Below the pieces are notes generated by a model. The model made no database searches. It was not told the origin of the DNA and saw nothing but the letters and a program-made list of their open reading frames with translations. The translations under genes and the position numbers were made by a program. A stretch of DNA of 33,735 nt, taken from Alphaproteobacteria bacterium. GTDB lineage: Bacteria; Pseudomonadota; Alphaproteobacteria; GCA-2731375. This document shows, one piece after another, positions 8,913-18,753 of this stretch (within the stretch, counting starts at the first letter, position 1; the number at the start of each line of letters is the position of its first letter). The stretch spans positions 1 to 33,735 of the forward strand of contig JAPKBD010000009.1 in the NCBI GenBank assembly GCA_028824965.1. Reading direction: 5' to 3'.

Positions 8913-10250
8913 ATGGCACCGAATATGCACCTGGCCTTTGTCCTTGGTCACGGGCCCTCTCAGCATTCCATTGGTGCCTGGGCTATGCCCAAGGCCTATC
9001 GCGGTTTTAACTATGCTCAGCCCGGCTTTTGGGAGCATCTTGCCCGCACCCTGGACCGGGGCTGCATCGACATGCTGTTCTTTGCCGATATGTACGGGGT
9101 CTATGATGTGTTCGAGGGCAAGGCGGATGCCGCTGTCAAATACGCCATCCAATTTCCCCTGCATGATCCCGCCCACTTGGTGCCGCTGATTACCCGTGCC
9201 ACGAAGGGCCTAGGCGTCGGCATCTCTATCTCCACCACCTATGTGCCGCCCTATCATACGGCCCGATCCATGGCGACCTTGGATCATTTGAGCGAGGGGC
9301 GCGTGGCCTGGAATGTCGTGGCCAGCTATGGCCGCAACGCAGCCGCGCAATTTAATATGACGGAGGAGCTGTCGAAGGAAGAACGCTACGCCCGGGCCGA
9401 AGAATATATGCAGGTCTGCTACAAGCTGTGGGATAGCTGGGAGCCGGACGCCGTGGTCATGGATCGCGGTGACGGTGACGGTGATGGCGGCTTGATGTTC
9501 GCCGATCCCGCAAAGGTGCACAAGATCCATCATAAAGGCGAATACTTTCAGGTTGAAGGTCCCCTGTGTGTGGCGCCCGGTCCCCAGGGGCGTCCGGTTA
9601 TCATTCAGGCGGGTGGTTCCGGGCCGGGCATGGATTTTGCCGGTCGTCACGCGGAAATACATTTCGCAACCTCGTCCAGCCTGGAGGGCATGGCCGAACA
9701 TCGCGTCCGTATTGATGCCAGCGCCCAAAAAGCGGGGCGCAAGGCTGAGGACATCCGCATGTTGTGGGCCAGTTCCGTGTTCCTGGGCGATACGGAGGCG
9801 GAGGCCAAGGCGAAGGATGAGGCCCTGCGCGCCATGGTGCCGCCTGACGGGGGCCTGGCCTTAATGTCGGGCCATTTCGGGGTGGATTTTTCCACCCTGC
9901 CCACCGAAATTCCGATCGAGGAAACGGGGATTGAAGATACGCCGGGCATGCAAGGTATCGCTAATATGTTGCTGCGGGATTATAAAGGCCAAACGTTGGC
10001 TGAAGTCGCGCGCATGTATGGTAACGGCATGGGCGGTTTCCGCGCCATCGGAACGGCGGCCCAGGTCGCTGATAAAATGGAAGAGGCATACGAGGTTTCG
10101 GGCGGCCATGGATTTATGTTTCGCGGCGGCGAACTGCCGGGCAGTGTGAACGATGTGGTGGACCTGTTGGTGCCCGAGTTGCAGCGGCGGGGCCGCTTCC
10201 GCACGGCATATGAAGGGGAAACCCTGCGTGATCGGTTGTTGAGTGACTAG
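8913..10250 (+). CDS. LLM-class flavin-dependent monooxygenase, NtaA/SnaA/DszA family
   Basis: 445 aa; GISISTTYVPPYHTARSMATLDHLSEGRVAWNVVASY, FQVEGPLCVAPGPQGRPVIIQAGGSGPGMDFAGRHAEIHFA. Confidence 0.92.
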   Translation: MAPNMHLAFVLGHGPSQHSIGAWAMPKAYRGFNYAQPGFWEHLARTLDRGCIDMLFFADMYGVYDVFEGKADAAVKYAIQFPLHDPAHLVPLITRATKGLGVGISISTTYVPPYHTARSMATLDHLSEGRVAWNVVASYGRNAAAQFNMTEELSKEERYARAEEYMQVCYKLWDSWEPDAVVMDRGDGDGDGGLMFADPAKVHKIHHKGEYFQVEGPLCVAPGPQGRPVIIQAGGSGPGMDFAGRHAEIHFATSSSLEGMAEHRVRIDASAQKAGRKAEDIRMLWASSVFLGDTEAEAKAKDEALRAMVPPDGGLALMSGHFGVDFSTLPTEIPIEETGIEDTPGMQGIANMLLRDYKGQTLAEVARMYGNGMGGFRAIGTAAQVADKMEEAYEVSGGHGFMFRGGELPGSVNDVVDLLVPELQRRGRFRTAYEGETLRDRLLSD

Positions 10251-10320
10251 AGCAATTCCGATCAAATGGGAACCGCCCAAATAGCTTGGGCTGTTCTAAG
10301 GGATTGGAAAAATTGCTCTA
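10248..10320. repeat. Imperfect palindromic intergenic element
   Basis: Ends are a perfect 10-bp inverted repeat: TAGAGCAATT (10248-10257) and AATTGCTCTA (10311-10320). Internal stem GCCCAA (10275-10280) / TTGGGC (10286-10291). Confidence 0.7.
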
Positions 10321-10385
10321 TTCTTAAGAGACAGAGTATTTCCCAGTCGGAAATGCTCTGGTGAATTTGGTGAGGATGGACCCTA

Positions 10386-11219
10386 ATGAACAGTAATTAT
10401 CAGGCCAAAATTGATGGGCTGAAAGAAGACGCCCGGCATATTCGGCGTAATATCTGGCGCGCCTTGCATGGTGCAGGCGGCGGACATATGGGGGGATCAT
10501 CATCGGCGGCCGATATCCTGGCCGCATTGTATTTTCACCATCTGAACCTGCGACCAAAAGAACCTGATTGGCAGGACCGGGACCGATTTGTTCTGTCCAA
10601 AGGGCATGCCAACGCGGCCCTGGGCGCCACGCTTGCGCGGGCTGGATTTATTGACGATAGCGTGCTGGATCAATTCTATGTCTATCAATCGAACTTTGGC
10701 ATGCATCCCGACATCAAGATGGCCGGGGTCGAGATGAGCACGGGCGGTCTGGGTCATGGTCTGTCCGTTGGCCTGGGCATGGCGCTCGGCGCGCGCATGC
10801 AGGGCAAGGATTTTCGCACCTGCGTGATGGTCGGTGATGGGGAGCTACAGGAAGGCTCCAACTGGGAAGGGGCCATGGCGGCAGCACACCTTGGCCTGTC
10901 CAACCTGACCGTGATCCTGGATTACAACAAAATCCAACAATCAGGCACTGTGACCCAGATGATGGGCCTGGAACCGGCAGCTGACAAATGGGCCGCCTTT
11001 GGCTGGGCCGTGCGTGAGATCGATGGCCACGATATGAGCGCTGTTGTCGAAGCCCTGGATGCATTGCCCTATGCGGAAGCGGCGCCATCTTTAATCATCG
11101 CCCACACCATTAAGGGCAAGGGTGTCAGCTTCGCCGAAGATAGCTTCCTTTGGCACAATAATATGGTTACGGACGAGGTCTATGCAAAGGCCTTGGCAGA
11201 GTTGGGAGAGCCGGGATGA
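10386..11219 (+). CDS. Transketolase, N-terminal (TPP-binding) subunit
   Basis: SADILAALYF, RDRFVLSKGHA, TPP motif GDGELQEGSNWEGAMAAAHLGLSNLTVILDYNKIQQSG. Confidence 0.93.
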   Translation: MNSNYQAKIDGLKEDARHIRRNIWRALHGAGGGHMGGSSSAADILAALYFHHLNLRPKEPDWQDRDRFVLSKGHANAALGATLARAGFIDDSVLDQFYVYQSNFGMHPDIKMAGVEMSTGGLGHGLSVGLGMALGARMQGKDFRTCVMVGDGELQEGSNWEGAMAAAHLGLSNLTVILDYNKIQQSGTVTQMMGLEPAADKWAAFGWAVREIDGHDMSAVVEALDALPYAEAAPSLIIAHTIKGKGVSFAEDSFLWHNNMVTDEVYAKALAELGEPG

Positions 11220-12211
11220 GTAGCGTCGAACAAGCAGCAGCGGAACAGCCCCAATCGAAATCGCCGGCGTGGGAAGTTAAGGCTGCAAAGCAATCGCGTC
11301 TGGCCTTTGGCCTGGCGGTTGGTGAATTGGCCCGCAGGGATGAAAAAGTTGCAGCGATTTCGGCCGATACCATTGATCTGTTCGGTTTGCGCCCGTTTTT
11401 GGAAGCCAGCCCCGAACGTTTGATCGAGGCGGGGATCGCAGAACAGAATGCCATGGGTATCGCCGCTGGTATGGCGACCACGGGCATGCGGCCGATCATC
11501 TGCGGCTATGCACCGTTCATCACCACCCGGTCGTTGGAGCAACTGCGCAATGACGTGGCCTATGCCAATCAACGTGTCGTCATCGGCGGGGCCTGCAGCG
11601 GCATTGTCCTGGCCATGTCCGGGGGGACGCATCATGCGGTGGAAGATATCGCCATTATGCGTAACATGCCGAATATGACCGTGATCGCACCTTGCGATGC
11701 GCGGCAAACCTGGCAGGCGGCCTTGGCGACGGAGCAACTGGACGGTCCCTGCTATCTGCGCTTGGGGGGTAAGTTTGATGAACCGGATGTGACGGAATTG
11801 GACGCTGATTTCCGTATCGGCAAGGCAGATCAGTTGCGGGATGGCAACGATGTTACCGTGATCGCCTGTGGTGCCCTGGTTGCACCCGCATTGGCGGCGG
11901 CAGAGGCCTTGGCCCATGATGGTATTGGGGTTCGAGTCATTAATATGCACACCATCAAACCGCTGGACCGGGATGCCGTGTTAAAGGCCGCGGCTGAGAC
12001 CGGCGCCATTGTCACGGCGGAGGAGCATCGCGTTACAGGCGGTTTGGGCGGTGCGGTGGCGGAATTGCTGGCCGTTGAACTGCCGACGCGTATGCGCATG
12101 ATCGGTATGCCCGACGAATTCGCGATCATCGGGCCGACCGCACGGGTGCGGGAGCATTACGGCATGGACCAGAATGCCATTTCGGATGCCTGCCACGAGC
12201 TGACAAAATAG
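11216..12211 (+). CDS. Transketolase, C-terminal (pyrimidine-binding/C-domain) subunit
   Basis: EAGIAEQNAMGIAAGMATTGMRPIICGYAPF, HHAVEDIAIMRNMPNMTVIAPCD; ATGA start/stop overlap with the upstream N-subunit gene. Confidence 0.93.
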   Translation: MSSVEQAAAEQPQSKSPAWEVKAAKQSRLAFGLAVGELARRDEKVAAISADTIDLFGLRPFLEASPERLIEAGIAEQNAMGIAAGMATTGMRPIICGYAPFITTRSLEQLRNDVAYANQRVVIGGACSGIVLAMSGGTHHAVEDIAIMRNMPNMTVIAPCDARQTWQAALATEQLDGPCYLRLGGKFDEPDVTELDADFRIGKADQLRDGNDVTVIACGALVAPALAAAEALAHDGIGVRVINMHTIKPLDRDAVLKAAAETGAIVTAEEHRVTGGLGGAVAELLAVELPTRMRMIGMPDEFAIIGPTARVREHYGMDQNAISDACHELTK

Positions 12212-12312
12212 ATGACATGATGGCAGGTGTCGGGGCAGGCGATGGGGTATGATTGAAATCAGAGTGTCCCTAAAATGCCCGGAGATTGGGAGCAGACGTT
12301 AGGAGAACGCAC

Positions 12313-13323
12313 ATGCTTGAAACCACGGTCGCGGGAAGCTTGCCGAAACCAACCTGGCTGGCGGAGCCTGAAATCCTTTGGCCCGGCTGGCGGCTTGATG
12401 GCGATACTTTGGTCGAGGGCCAACAGGACGCAGCCCTTGCATGGATCAAACATCAAGAAGACGCGGGCATTGATATCGTCAGCGATGGCGAACAATTCCG
12501 CAAGCATTTCGTGCACGGGTTTTTGGAAACCATCGAAGGCATTGACTGGCAGTTGATGACGACCATGGGTATCCGCTATGACGCCCGGGTGCCGACCGTG
12601 ACGGCCGCTGTCCGCCGCCCCGCCTCTGTCCATGGTGCGGGGGCCAAATTTTGCCGTGCGAATACCGACCGGAAATTGAAATTCACCTTGCCCGGCCCCA
12701 TGACCATTTGCGACACCATCGCCAACGCCCATTACGACAGTCGCCCGGACATGGCCATGGCCTTTGCCGATCTGCTCAATGCCGAAGCGAAAGAGCTGGA
12801 AGCCCTGGGTGTGGATGTCATTCAATTCGACGAACCGGCCTTCAACGCTTTTATGGGCGATGTTGTGGAATGGGGCGTGGATGCATTGCACCGCGCGATT
12901 GATGGCCTGCACTGTAAGACGGCTGTGCATATCTGCTATGGCTATGGCATTCAACAGAACATCGATTGGAAGCAAAGCCTGGGCGAAGAATGGCGGCAAT
13001 ACGAAGAATTTTTTCCAGCCCTGAATGACAGCCGCATCGATCAGGTTTCCTTGGAATGCGCCAATTCAAACGTCCCCCTGTCCGTCCTGGGTCTGCTAAA
13101 AGACAAGGAGATATTGGTTGGCGCTATCGATGTCGCCACCGATGTAATCGAAAGCCCGGAACAAGTGGCCGCGACCCTTCGCGCGGCGATGGAATTCGTC
13201 GATCCCGAACGCATCGTGGCCTGCACCAATTGCGGTATGGCGCCTTTGTCGCGAGAGGTGGCCGAGGCAAAAATCAAAGCCCTGGGCCAAGGTGCCGCCC
13301 TGCTGCGCAAAGAGCTGAGTTAG
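12313..13323 (+). CDS. Cobalamin-independent methionine synthase core (core-MetE, MesD-like)
   Basis: ORF 12286..13323; AGGAG at 12301 supports ATG 12313. Zn-ligand motifs HICYGYG, SLECANS and CTNCGMAPL; no MetE N-terminal domain. Confidence 0.85.
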   Translation: MLETTVAGSLPKPTWLAEPEILWPGWRLDGDTLVEGQQDAALAWIKHQEDAGIDIVSDGEQFRKHFVHGFLETIEGIDWQLMTTMGIRYDARVPTVTAAVRRPASVHGAGAKFCRANTDRKLKFTLPGPMTICDTIANAHYDSRPDMAMAFADLLNAEAKELEALGVDVIQFDEPAFNAFMGDVVEWGVDALHRAIDGLHCKTAVHICYGYGIQQNIDWKQSLGEEWRQYEEFFPALNDSRIDQVSLECANSNVPLSVLGLLKDKEILVGAIDVATDVIESPEQVAATLRAAMEFVDPERIVACTNCGMAPLSREVAEAKIKALGQGAALLRKELS

Positions 13324-13325
13324 AA

Positions 13326-13365
13326 CGTCTGCTATAAAAATATTGGGAAATTCTTCAAGCAGACG
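13326..13365. terminator. Inverted repeat between convergent genes, possible bidirectional terminator
   Basis: CGTCTGCT (13326-13333) and AGCAGACG (13358-13365), overlapping the stop of the minus-strand ORF; the long loop makes it weak as an intrinsic terminator. Confidence 0.3.
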
Positions 13366-13879
13366 ATATTCGGCAGGAGATTTGCCAACTGATTTGGCCG
13401 TTGCCCGATAGTTTGTCGTAGTTCAGGCGCTTTTTCTTGGCTTGTTTGCGCAGGACGTCTTCCAATAGGCCCCGGGTTTCGGCGTCCAGGTCTTCCGCTT
13501 CCAGGGTCAAGGTAAGGGGCAATTGGCTTTTTCGTTTGGTGGCCTTGGACTTTTCTGGCTTGCTCGTGCCAGACTCCTTACCGCCGCCACCAAAAATGCC
13601 ATCCCAGCCGGAACGGTAATCCTCCGTTGCGACGGAGGAGAAATAGCTGATGGGGCGGGTATCCGTGGATGCTTTTTTGCTGCCGCCGCTGGCGCTATCA
13701 GACGCACCTGATGAGGTATCCGTGGATGTGTCGGCAGATGTGTCAGAGGCTGTCGACGTCTCAGAGGTCGCTGCGGTCGTCGTGTCCGACTTTGCGGCCT
13801 CTGCCTTTGGTGTTTTGGACTTCGCAGTATCTGCTTTTTTTGCCTTGGCGGTGGTCTTGGTTTTAGGTGCTTTAGCCAT
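13355..13879 (-). CDS. Hypothetical protein with Lys/Ala/Ser/Thr-rich low-complexity N-terminus
   Basis: ORF with low-complexity MAKAPKTKTTAKAKKADTAKSK... and a less biased C-terminus (TLTLEAEDLDAETRGLLEDVLRKQAKKKRLNYDK). Confidence 0.55.
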   Translation of the reverse strand: MAKAPKTKTTAKAKKADTAKSKTPKAEAAKSDTTTAATSETSTASDTSADTSTDTSSGASDSASGGSKKASTDTRPISYFSSVATEDYRSGWDGIFGGGGKESGTSKPEKSKATKRKSQLPLTLTLEAEDLDAETRGLLEDVLRKQAKKKRLNYDKLSGNGQISWQISCRISSA

Positions 13880-13927
13880 AGTCGATTACTTACCAATCAA
13901 TAAATACAGGTTTGGGTGCCGAAACCA

Positions 13928-15622
13928 TCAGGCGGTTTTTGCGACTTCCAGGTTCAATTCTTCGATCATCTGTTCCCGCATGATGAATTTCTGCACCTTG
14001 CCGGTGACGGTCATGGGGAATTCTGTGACAAATTTGATATAGCGGGGGACTTTATAATGGGCGATCTGGCCGCGGCAGAATTCCTTGATCTCATCCGCAT
14101 CCGCCGTCTCACCATCCCGCAGGATGATCCAGGCGCATAGCTCCTCGACAAATTTCGGGTCCGGCACGCCGATCACCTGGACGTCCTGAATTTTGTCGTG
14201 ACGATAGAGATATTCCTCAATCTCGCGCGGATAAACGTTCTCACCACCCCGGATCACCATATCCTTGATGCGGCCCACAACATTGCCATAGCCGTGTTCA
14301 TCCATGGTGCCCAGATCACCGGTGTGCATCCAGCCGGCATCGTCGATGGCTTCTGCCGTGCGTTCCTCATCACCCCAATAACCCAGCATGACGTTATAGC
14401 CGCGGGTCAGGATCTCGCCCGTCTCGCCAGGCGCCACGATACGCCCTTCGCCATCAACGATCTTACTTTCCACATGGGGGATGGAGCGGCCCACCGTACC
14501 CACCTTGCGTTCCAGCTCATCATCCACGGCGGTGGAGAAGCTGACGGGGGAGGTTTCGGTCATGCCATAGGCGATGGTCACCTCTGACATATTCATTTTG
14601 TCCACGACCTGCTTCATCACCTCGATCGGGCAGGGGGAGCCGGCCATGATGCCCGTACGCAACGTGGACAGATCAAATTTGTCAAAATCCGCATGGTCCA
14701 GGGCTGCAATGAACATGGTCGGCACGCCATATAATGCGGTGCAGCGTTCATCCTGAACTGCCTGCAACACTTCCGTCGGGTCGAAGCCTTCACCGGGATA
14801 GACCATCGCGGCACCATGGGTGATGCAGGCCAGATTGCCCATGACCATGCCAAAACAATGATACAGGGGCACGGGGATGGCCAGGCGGTCACCTTCGACC
14901 ATGGAAATACCCTCGCCCACAAAGAAGCCGTTGTTGAGGATATTGTGGTGGGTCAGGGTCGCACCTTTAGGAAAACCCGTGGTGCCGGAGGTGAATTGAA
15001 TATTGATGGGATCATCGAACTGCAACAACCCGGCCAGTTCGGCCAGGCGCGCGCGGCCCTCATCATTCGCCATTGCCGATATGTCGGCGAAGTTGTACAT
15101 GCCCGGCGTCACATCATCGCCCATACGAATAACGGCCGTTAAATCGGGCAGCTTTTCAGATTGCAGCTGGCCCGGCTGCGCGGTCTCAATCTCCGGCGCC
15201 AGGGTTTGTACCATGCCAATATAGTCGGAGGTTTTGAAGCTGGGGGAGATGACCAGCGCCTTGCAGCCGACTTTATTCAGGGCGTATTCCAGCTCCGCCA
15301 AACGATAGGCAGGGTTGATATTAACCAGGATCAAACCGGCCTTGGCGGTGGCGAATTGCGTAACCGTCCACTCAGACGTGTTTTGGGACCAGATGCCGAT
15401 ACGGTCCCCCGGCTGTAGTCCCAGGGCGATCAAGCCGGCGGCAAAGGCATCTACCTGTTCTTTCAACTGCGCAAAGGTCCAACGCACATTCTGATGGCGC
15501 ACCACCAAAGCCTCTTGCCCGGCCCAGCGCTCTGCGGCTTTATCAAAATGGGCACCAATAGTTTCACCGATCAACGGCTTTGCACTGGCCCCATGGCTAT
15601 AACTTTGCGTCAACGTGCCCAT
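13928..15622 (-). CDS. AMP-binding acyl-CoA synthetase (FadD-like)
   Basis: [68 protein letters not shown]. Confidence 0.95.
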   Translation of the reverse strand: MGTLTQSYSHGASAKPLIGETIGAHFDKAAERWAGQEALVVRHQNVRWTFAQLKEQVDAFAAGLIALGLQPGDRIGIWSQNTSEWTVTQFATAKAGLILVNINPAYRLAELEYALNKVGCKALVISPSFKTSDYIGMVQTLAPEIETAQPGQLQSEKLPDLTAVIRMGDDVTPGMYNFADISAMANDEGRARLAELAGLLQFDDPINIQFTSGTTGFPKGATLTHHNILNNGFFVGEGISMVEGDRLAIPVPLYHCFGMVMGNLACITHGAAMVYPGEGFDPTEVLQAVQDERCTALYGVPTMFIAALDHADFDKFDLSTLRTGIMAGSPCPIEVMKQVVDKMNMSEVTIAYGMTETSPVSFSTAVDDELERKVGTVGRSIPHVESKIVDGEGRIVAPGETGEILTRGYNVMLGYWGDEERTAEAIDDAGWMHTGDLGTMDEHGYGNVVGRIKDMVIRGGENVYPREIEEYLYRHDKIQDVQVIGVPDPKFVEELCAWIILRDGETADADEIKEFCRGQIAHYKVPRYIKFVTEFPMTVTGKVQKFIMREQMIEELNLEVAKTA

Positions 15623-15689
15623 CAGTTCTCTCCCCGTATGCGTCGCAGGAATATTGCGCTGGCAACCATGCCATGTCGGCGGATAATTG

Positions 15690-17558
15690 TCAGCCTGCAG
15701 CTTTGGCCATCACCGTTGCCATGCGTCGGGAAAACGCTGCCGGGTCCGGCAGGGCCTCTCCCTCAATGATACGGGCCTGGTCCAACAAAAGGAATGCCAG
15801 ATCGGCCAGATCATCCGCCGCCCCGCCCTTGGTGGCAGCAGCGGACATGTTTTTGATCAGATCATGTTTTGGATTGATCTCCAATATCCGGACGCTGTCG
15901 GTCTTCAATTGATTGTGGGCTTTCAACATTCGTTCCAACCGCATATCCATATCGCCGTCATCGGCAACCAGGCAGACGGCGCTGTCGGTCAGGCGATCCG
16001 TAGTGCGGACATCTTTTACGGCCTCACCCAGGGTTTGCTTAACCAGGGCGATTAAGGTGGCTAACTCGCCGTCCTTGGCGGGTTCTACCTTGTCGTCGTC
16101 CTTGCTTGGTTCCTCACCCATATTGGACAGATCGGTGGAGCCGCGCGTCGCGGACGTCAGGTCATGGCCTTCATATTCGAATATGGCAGATAACCAGAAG
16201 TCATCCACAGGATCGGAAAGCAGCAACACCTCAACCCCGCGGGCCCGGAAACCCTCCAAATGGGGGCTGTTATCCAGGGTCTGTTGGTCATCGCCGGTAA
16301 TATAATAGATCGCCTCCTGACCTTCTGTCATACGGGCGACGTAATCCTTCAGGCTGACCAGACTTTCCCCGGCGGTGGAGCGGAAGCGGACCAGCTCCAA
16401 CAACTCCGCCTGACGGTCATGGTCTTCGTACAGGCCTTCCTTTAGGACGGAGCCGAAGTTTTTCCAAAACTCAGCGTATTCTTCCGGTTCCTTCTCTGCC
16501 TTCTTGCTCAGCTCCGACAGAACGCGCCGGGTTACGGCCTGGTTCATGTGCTTGATCAGGGGACTGTTCTGCAGCATCTCGCGGCTGATGTTCAGGGGCA
16601 GATCCTCGCTATCCACGACACCGCGCAGGAAACGCAGATAGGATGGGATCAGACCTTCCGCCTCGTCCGTGATGAAGACCCGGCGCACATACAGCTTCAC
16701 CGCATGGCGGCGGGCGGGATCAAACAGATCGAAAGGAGGCCGGGTCGGCACGAACAACAGCGAGGTATATTCGATCTTACCCTCGGCCTTGTAGTGAATG
16801 TTCAGCCAGGGGTCATCCATGGCGTGACCGACATGGTGGTAGAATTCAGTATATTGCTCGTCTGTAATCTCGCTCTTCGGGCGACTCCAGATGGCGGAGG
16901 CTTCGTTAGCCGCCGTCTCCTCCCCGTCATCGATTGCCAGCATGATGGGCAGGGCAATGTGGTCGGAATATTTTTTGACTATTGTGCGCAGGCGGCTTTC
17001 CTCCAGCCACTCATCCTCATCCGCTTTCAAGTGGATCACAATGGACGTGCCGCGGTCTGTGCGTTCGGCCTCCGCAATCGTGAACTCACCCAGGCCGTCT
17101 GAGGTCCAGACCCAGGCGCTATCTTCGCCGGCCCGGCGGGAGGTGACTTCAACCTTGTCGGCGATCATAAAGACGGAATAGAAACCGACACCAAATTTGC
17201 CGATCATCTGCATATCTTCTGAGGCATCCCCGGACATGTTCTCCATGAACGCAGATGTGCCCGAACGCGCAATGGTGCCCAGGTCGCCGATCAGGCCATC
17301 CCGGTCCATGCCAATGCCGTTGTCTGACAGGGACAGGGTGCGCGCGGTCTTATCGACATGGATGTGAACTTTAAAATCGGGGTCATCGCCCAGAATTTCC
17401 GGCTCCGTCAGGGCCAGATAACGCGCCTTGTCACAGGCGTCGGATGCGTTCGAGATCAATTCCCGCAGAAATATTTCCTTGTCCGAATAAACTGAATTGA
17501 CCATCAGGCGCAAAAGTTTCGCCACCTCGGTCTGGAAGGAGAGTGTTTCCTCGCTCAT
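15690..17558 (-). CDS. htpG: Molecular chaperone HtpG (Hsp90)
   Basis: [73 protein letters not shown]. Confidence 0.98.
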   Translation of the reverse strand: MSEETLSFQTEVAKLLRLMVNSVYSDKEIFLRELISNASDACDKARYLALTEPEILGDDPDFKVHIHVDKTARTLSLSDNGIGMDRDGLIGDLGTIARSGTSAFMENMSGDASEDMQMIGKFGVGFYSVFMIADKVEVTSRRAGEDSAWVWTSDGLGEFTIAEAERTDRGTSIVIHLKADEDEWLEESRLRTIVKKYSDHIALPIMLAIDDGEETAANEASAIWSRPKSEITDEQYTEFYHHVGHAMDDPWLNIHYKAEGKIEYTSLLFVPTRPPFDLFDPARRHAVKLYVRRVFITDEAEGLIPSYLRFLRGVVDSEDLPLNISREMLQNSPLIKHMNQAVTRRVLSELSKKAEKEPEEYAEFWKNFGSVLKEGLYEDHDRQAELLELVRFRSTAGESLVSLKDYVARMTEGQEAIYYITGDDQQTLDNSPHLEGFRARGVEVLLLSDPVDDFWLSAIFEYEGHDLTSATRGSTDLSNMGEEPSKDDDKVEPAKDGELATLIALVKQTLGEAVKDVRTTDRLTDSAVCLVADDGDMDMRLERMLKAHNQLKTDSVRILEINPKHDLIKNMSAAATKGGAADDLADLAFLLLDQARIIEGEALPDPAAFSRRMATVMAKAAG

Positions 17559-17579
17559 CGCGGATAATCCTTATTTGGC

Positions 17580-17628
17580 CGTAACTGTATGTTGGACGTT
17601 TACGTCGTAACTGTATGTTGGACGTTTA
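17580..17628. repeat. Two exact 23-bp direct repeats between htpG and the DUF4340 gene
   Basis: CGTAACTGTATGTTGGACGTTTA at 17580-17602 and 17606-17628, separated by CGT. Confidence 0.9.
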
Positions 17629-18753
17629 TTTGGCGTCTTCGTCTTTGATCAGCAAGGTGGATGCATTCGTCATGAAATCCTTTGCCTTATAATCCGGTAC
17701 GATATAAGCCCAGGATCCATAACGCTTGTTAATCTCGGCGACTTCTGCTTTCGCGTCAGCCGCACTTTTCATGTCTTTTTTCTGCTCATCCTTCAAACCA
17801 TCCAGGTTGATATCGTCTGCATCAAACATGGCGAAAAATTTCATCCAATGGACATCCTTGCGCCCATTTTTGCCTTTGATCACGGTGATTTTGACGGTGA
17901 CGCCGTCAAAGGTATTGAACACCGCCTGGTTGGCGCCGGTAAAATCGACCTTATCGGCCTGACGGACATCCTTGAAATCCAGAAAGCCAAGGGCAGAGCC
18001 AAGGGAATTGCCAATGGTATCACCAGCCGGTTTCATGCCGGTGGGAATGTCGACGACCTTGAAATCGCCGCTGTTGGGGTCTTTGCGAACAACGCTGACG
18101 CGGTCGCCATTGGGCTGGATCGTGGATGCGGCCGATACGCGTTTGCGCGCGATGGTGGGCAGGCTGTCATCCAGCCAACGATCAATGGTCTCCCACACTT
18201 CCACGCGCCCTGCGGCAAGATAGCTTTGTGCCTGATCCAGGCGGCGGACGTAATAGATGCCGTCCTCTTTCTCGCCCGGTTCGGATTTTGTTTTGCCAAC
18301 GACGATGGCCGCCATCGGTTTGCCTGCACTGTCCGCCAGGGCAATGGTGGTGCCACGGCCGCCGTCTTTCGATGATTTCAGAAACAGGCGGCTATGCAGT
18401 TCAGGTTTGGCGGTCTTTGCCTCAAGCATGCGCATACTGGCCATACCAACGACGGCCTGTTTAATGGTCGCGAACTTCACGGGGTAGCCATCCCGTTCCT
18501 TCACCTGCCAGCTCTCACCGTCATCGGTTTTGACGCGCAGAATGGTAAAGGCCAGCTTCGGTGTGTGGACGTCGATGCGGGCGATGTCGTTGACTTGATC
18601 CATCAGGCCCGGGAACAAGCTGTCGGGCGGCGCCAGGGAGGCTGTGGCGCGGCCACGTTCTATCGTTGACCAGGCGGCTGCGGCAACGGCCAGGGCCGTA
18701 ACAGCGGCTAAAATGGTAAATGGTTTGGTTTTCATAATCCGTTCTCCCCTCAA
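17626..18753 (-). CDS. DUF4340 domain-containing protein
   Basis: Signal/TM N-terminus followed by DDGESWQVKERDGYPVKFATIKQAVVGMASMRMLEAKT; overlaps the GldG-like gene by ATGA. Confidence 0.85.
   Translation of the reverse strand: MRGERIMKTKPFTILAAVTALAVAAAAWSTIERGRATASLAPPDSLFPGLMDQVNDIARIDVHTPKLAFTILRVKTDDGESWQVKERDGYPVKFATIKQAVVGMASMRMLEAKTAKPELHSRLFLKSSKDGGRGTTIALADSAGKPMAAIVVGKTKSEPGEKEDGIYYVRRLDQAQSYLAAGRVEVWETIDRWLDDSLPTIARKRVSAASTIQPNGDRVSVVRKDPNSGDFKVVDIPTGMKPAGDTIGNSLGSALGFLDFKDVRQADKVDFTGANQAVFNTFDGVTVKITVIKGKNGRKDVHWMKFFAMFDADDINLDGLKDEQKKDMKSAADAKAEVAEINKRYGSWAYIVPDYKAKDFMTNASTLLIKDEDAK

Noticed and set aside
11180-11950. 256-aa antisense ORF opposite the transketolase C-subunit
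   Set aside because: Shadow ORF; the sense strand is clearly the coding frame.
12259-12999. 246-aa antisense ORF opposite the core-MetE gene
   Set aside because: Shadow ORF with no motif; the sense protein has conserved catalytic residues.
13660-13790. Repetitive GTATCCGTGGATG / GTGTCGGCAGATGTGTCAG stretch
   Set aside because: Explained by Ser/Thr/Asp low-complexity coding sequence in the 13355-13879 protein rather than a functional DNA repeat array.
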